DNA of 40,338 nucleotides from DASQUK01 sp046726215. Its GTDB lineage: Bacteria; Actinomycetota; Acidimicrobiia; Acidimicrobiales; VFJN01. Position 1 is the first letter of the stretch. Each line of letters opens with the position of its first letter. The DNA lies in the NCBI GenBank assembly GCA_046726215.1, contig JBKPAA010000024.1, forward strand, positions 1-40,338, read 5' to 3'. The notes below the pieces were generated by a model, which worked only from the letters and a program-made list of their open reading frames with translations, made no database searches and had not been told where the DNA came from. Of this stretch, positions 38,122 to 40,338 are shown piece after piece. The position numbers and the translations under genes are program-made.

Positions 38122-39471
38122 CTACACGTCGCCCCGCGCGTGGCGCTGGAACAGGGTGATGCGGCCCTCGCCGATGCGATCGCGCTTGTCGCGATCGGTG
38201 ATCCCCAGGCCCGGCTCGGGCGCCAGGCACAGCACACCGAGCTTGCCCTCCGACTCGTTGCGATGCACGGCTCGGGCGGCCTCGCCTACCTGATCGAGCG
38301 GGTAGACGGCTGACATCACCGGTTGGATGGCGCCCTTGTCGATGAGCCGGTTCATGTCCCACGCCTCCTGGTAGTTGGCGAAGTGGCTCGACACGATGCT
38401 CTTGAGCTTCATCCACAGGTGGCGGTTGTCGTACTCGATCATGAAGCCGCTGGTGGCCGCGCAGGTGACGATGGTGCCGCCCCGCTTGGCGATGAACACC
38501 GAGGCACCCATGGTCTGGCGTCCTGGGTGCTCGAACACGATGTCGGGATCGTCGCCCACGAGCCCCCGGACCTTCTTGCCCAGCCGGCGCCACTCTGCAT
38601 CGTCCTGCGTGTGTTCGTCCTTCCAGAACTTGTAGCCCTCGGCCTTGCGGTCGATGACGTGCTCGCAACCCATGGCGTGGAGCAGGCGGGCCCGGTTCTC
38701 GCTCGACACCACACCCACCGGCGTGCCGCCACCGTTGAGCACCAGCTGGGTGGCGTACGCCCCGATGCCGCCGGTGGCCCCCCAGATGAAGACGTTGTCG
38801 CCCTGCCTCATGCGTGCGGCGTGGCGGCCGACGAGCATGCGATAGCTGGTCGAGGCGCACAGGCCGTTGACCGCCGCCTCCTCCCAGGTGAGATGCGCAG
38901 GCTTGGGCATGAGTTGGTTGGCCTTGACGATCGACAGCTCGGCCAGCCCGCCATAGTTCGATTCGAAGCCCCAGATGCGCTGGTTCGCAGCGAGCATCGA
39001 GTCGTCGTGAGCGGACGGGTCCTGGTCGTCGACGTAGTTGCAGTGGACGGCAACCCGGTCGCCGGGTGCCCAGTTGCGCACGGCCGACCCGACCCGCAGC
39101 ACCACACCGGAGGCGTCGGAGCCGACCACATGGAAGTCCTGTTGGTGGCGTGCCGCCCACTTCGACTCGCGGGCCAGGCGATCGAGGAAGTCGAAGGTGG
39201 GCAAGGGCTCGAAGATCGAGGTCCACACGGTGTTGAAGTTGATCGAGCTGGCCATGACGGCCAGGTACACCTCGTCGGGCGCCAGCTCGGGGGTGGGGAC
39301 GTCGCCGATGTGCAGCGACTTGCGGGGATCCTTGTCCTCCGATGACACCCCCTCCCACATCTCCTGTTCGGCCCGCAGGACGTGTGCGGCCCGGTAGCTC
39401 TCGGGGATGGGGAGCGCGGCGATCTCGTCGCCCGAGGCGCCCCCCTGGATGGCCTCGAGGATCTGGTGCAT
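38122..39471 (-). CDS. ccrA: Crotonyl-CoA carboxylase/reductase
   Basis: It carries out the reductive carboxylation of crotonyl-CoA to (2S)-ethylmalonyl-CoA with NADPH, the defining step of the ethylmalonyl-CoA pathway. The 449-residue MDR-family protein matches Ccr throughout. The CO2-binding residues reported for Kitasatospora Ccr (Asn81, Phe170, Glu171, His365) are present here as Asn80 in SINFN, Phe169 and Glu170 in WGFESN and His363 in SSHFANY, which supports carboxylase and not simple reductase activity. NADPH site: FIWGATGGIGAYATQLV. ATG 39471 is six bases from the -10 box, with an operator palindrome overlapping it. The epimerase gene follows. Confidence 0.95.
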   Translation of the reverse strand: MHQILEAIQGGASGDEIAALPIPESYRAAHVLRAEQEMWEGVSSEDKDPRKSLHIGDVPTPELAPDEVYLAVMASSINFNTVWTSIFEPLPTFDFLDRLARESKWAARHQQDFHVVGSDASGVVLRVGSAVRNWAPGDRVAVHCNYVDDQDPSAHDDSMLAANQRIWGFESNYGGLAELSIVKANQLMPKPAHLTWEEAAVNGLCASTSYRMLVGRHAARMRQGDNVFIWGATGGIGAYATQLVLNGGGTPVGVVSSENRARLLHAMGCEHVIDRKAEGYKFWKDEHTQDDAEWRRLGKKVRGLVGDDPDIVFEHPGRQTMGASVFIAKRGGTIVTCAATSGFMIEYDNRHLWMKLKSIVSSHFANYQEAWDMNRLIDKGAIQPVMSAVYPLDQVGEAARAVHRNESEGKLGVLCLAPEPGLGITDRDKRDRIGEGRITLFQRHARGDV

Positions 39472-39477
39472 CGCCGC

Positions 39478-39494
39478 AACTTACCGTGGGGTAA
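39478..39494 (-). promoter_or_regulatory. Promoter and operator-like palindrome of ccr
   Basis: On the minus strand TAAGTT (39483-39478) is the -10 box, six bases before the ATG. TTACC-GTGG-GGTAA (39481-39494) is a five-pair inverted repeat that overlaps it. It resembles sites before hbd and ecm; the central ACCGTGGGGT is less symmetric than theirs. Confidence 0.5.
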
Positions 39495-39523
39495 CGGAAG
39501 GGCTCCAACGGCCGATGGGCGGC

Positions 39524-39529
39524 TAGCCT
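39524..39529 (+). promoter_or_regulatory. -10 box of the coiled-coil gene
   Basis: TAGCCT seven bases before the GTG at 39537, with no ribosome site. It is divergent to the ccr promoter; the operator palindrome of ccr lies only 30 bases away. Confidence 0.45.
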
Positions 39530-39536
39530 GCTGTGA

Positions 39537-40338
39537 GTGAGTAACCCCGAGGTGCACACTCCGGCTCCTGGGGCGGGATCACCGACCGAGGAGCAGGAGG
39601 CCACCGACCGGGGCGCTGGGGATCAGGCCCGTGACGCGTCCGCCCCCACCCCCCGGGCGAGCGTGGCCGAGTCCCTGGCCGACATTCGCGCCGACCGCAT
39701 TATGGGCGACGCCCGCCGCGAGGCCCACGCGATCATCGACGGTGCCCGCGTGGAGGCGCGGCGCGAGGCCCGCGCCATCGTCGACGCCGCCCGCGCCGAG
39801 GCGGAGACCATCATCACCGAGGCCTTCGAGCAGCGGGCCCGCATCGTGCGGCGCGACTGGGCCATCGGCGACGGTGATTGGTCGACGGTGGGGGACACGG
39901 CGAGAGGCGATGCCGAGCACGACGGCGAGGACCAGGCCGTCACCGCCCCCGAACCGGCCCCGGCGGCGCCGACACCGGCGGGCGGCATCCCGGTCCCGGT
40001 GGCCGACGCCACCGACGAGGTGGAGGACGCGCCGCACCCGCCTCCGGATGTCGTGCCGGGGTCGGTGCCCGAGATCGTGCCCTTGTCGGTGCCGGAAGAG
40101 GTGCCGCGGCGGGTGCCGGAGATCGTGCCGCGGTCGGTGCCCGACGTCCGGCCGCGGCCGCAGCCTGATGTCGCCGCCGCGGCGAAGCTGTCCGAGCTGA
40201 TCGAGCTGCCGGCGCTGCGAGCCCGCGAGCGGCTCCCCGCGCCGCCGCACTCGGAACCCTCACACGAGCCCCGGCCGCCGCTGCCGGCGCGGCCCCGCCG
40301 CGGGGCAGCCCCCGTGCCCCGGAGCGGCCCGGGTGCAC
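39537..40338 (+). CDS. Coiled-coil protein with VPxx repeats, partial at the window edge
   Basis: An open frame from GTG 39537, directly after an in-frame TGA, that runs off the window (at least 267 residues). Residues about 45-110 are a charged alanine-rich helix (DARREAHAIIDGARVEARRE, then ARAIVDAARAEAETIITEAF) with 11-residue periodicity, like a DivIVA- or ATP-synthase-b-type coiled coil. Then comes a disordered Pro/Glu/Asp-rich part with eight tetrapeptide repeats VPxx from 40053 to 40148 (VPGS VPEI VPLS VPEE, and so on). I cannot name the family. The frame is supported by GC-rich third positions and the leaderless -10 box. A cytoskeletal or polar scaffold is one possibility, not shown. 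Confidence 0.6.
   Translation, partial: MSNPEVHTPAPGAGSPTEEQEATDRGAGDQARDASAPTPRASVAESLADIRADRIMGDARREAHAIIDGARVEARREARAIVDAARAEAETIITEAFEQRARIVRRDWAIGDGDWSTVGDTARGDAEHDGEDQAVTAPEPAPAAPTPAGGIPVPVADATDEVEDAPHPPPDVVPGSVPEIVPLSVPEEVPRRVPEIVPRSVPDVRPRPQPDVAAAAKLSELIELPALRARERLPAPPHSEPSHEPRPPLPARPRRGAAPVPRSGPGA

Noticed and set aside
38057..39604. A long frame overlapping ccr on the same strand
   Set aside because: Out-of-frame shadow of ccr; the ccr frame carries all conserved residues.
39579..40250. A minus-strand frame opposite the coiled-coil gene
   Set aside because: Arg/His-rich and without family features; the plus frame has coiled-coil and VPxx repeats and a proper start.
1..40338. CRISPR arrays, rRNA genes, intact insertion sequences
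   Set aside because: I looked for direct-repeat arrays with regular spacers, rRNA-like sequence and transposase motifs and found none.

Overview
This is a GC-rich chromosomal segment of an actinobacterium. The signs are actinobacterial gene families (BldD-type regulator, acyl-CoA carboxylase epsilon subunit, F420/deazaflavin-dependent DUF385 protein, LigC-type DNA ligase, SigK/RskA pair, two ECF41 sigma factors), frequent GTGA and TGATG stop/start overlaps, and many genes with a TANNNT -10 box only 6-9 nt before the start codon (leaderless transcription). I suspect a member of the Acidimicrobiia, but that is inference; no 16S or other marker lies here.

Layout. 1-620: decayed DNA with a tRNA-Pro-like 3' remnant and the end of a pRiA4b ORF-3-like gene, probably an old integration scar. 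622-2580: ECF41 operon (epimerase with a one-base frameshift, then the sigma factor) behind a matching ECF41-type promoter. 2876-5021: lipoprotein, two-domain VOC protein and a broken alpha/beta hydrolase. 5165-7803: membrane protein, SDR, DUF385 and VOC genes. 7832-9681: DrrAB-type ABC exporter. 9803-12057: DCC protein, PAP2 phosphatase, EEP nuclease-like protein. 12106-15012: asd, lysC and a BldD-like regulator. 15170-16541: FKBP and an S51-like protein. 16646-21466: hbd-like dehydrogenase, hypothetical, aat, ethylmalonyl-CoA mutase, small membrane protein. 21521-24303: metallophosphoesterase, accE, accD/pccB. 24456-26920: LigC-type ligase and acyl-CoA dehydrogenase. 26922-27114: block of palindromes. 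27117-29573: second ECF41 operon with an FAD oxidoreductase. 29587-32140: 5'-3' exonuclease and ABC-F protein. 32207-36070: SigK/RskA locus with a frameshifted membrane molybdopterin oxidoreductase and a fasciclin lipoprotein. 36249-37567: YCII and DUF4389 proteins. 37646-39471: methylmalonyl-CoA epimerase and crotonyl-CoA carboxylase/reductase. 39537-end: start of a coiled-coil, VPxx-repeat protein.

How the genes fit together. Ccr, Ecm, methylmalonyl/ethylmalonyl-CoA epimerase, a 3-hydroxybutyryl-CoA-type dehydrogenase and a propionyl-CoA-type carboxyltransferase supply much of the ethylmalonyl-CoA route of acetyl-CoA assimilation, though they are scattered over 23 kb. Three of these genes (hbd, ecm, ccr) carry a similar palindrome, T(T/G)ACCGnn(C/G)GGTA(A/G), 9-11 bp before the start codon, which suggests one shared repressor. 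Three ECF sigma systems have promoter-like sequences in front of them that match the expected specificity of their own sigma factor, so each looks autoregulated. Three genes carry single-base lesions (positions about 1171, 4428/4650 and 34507); assembly errors cannot be excluded for the first and last.
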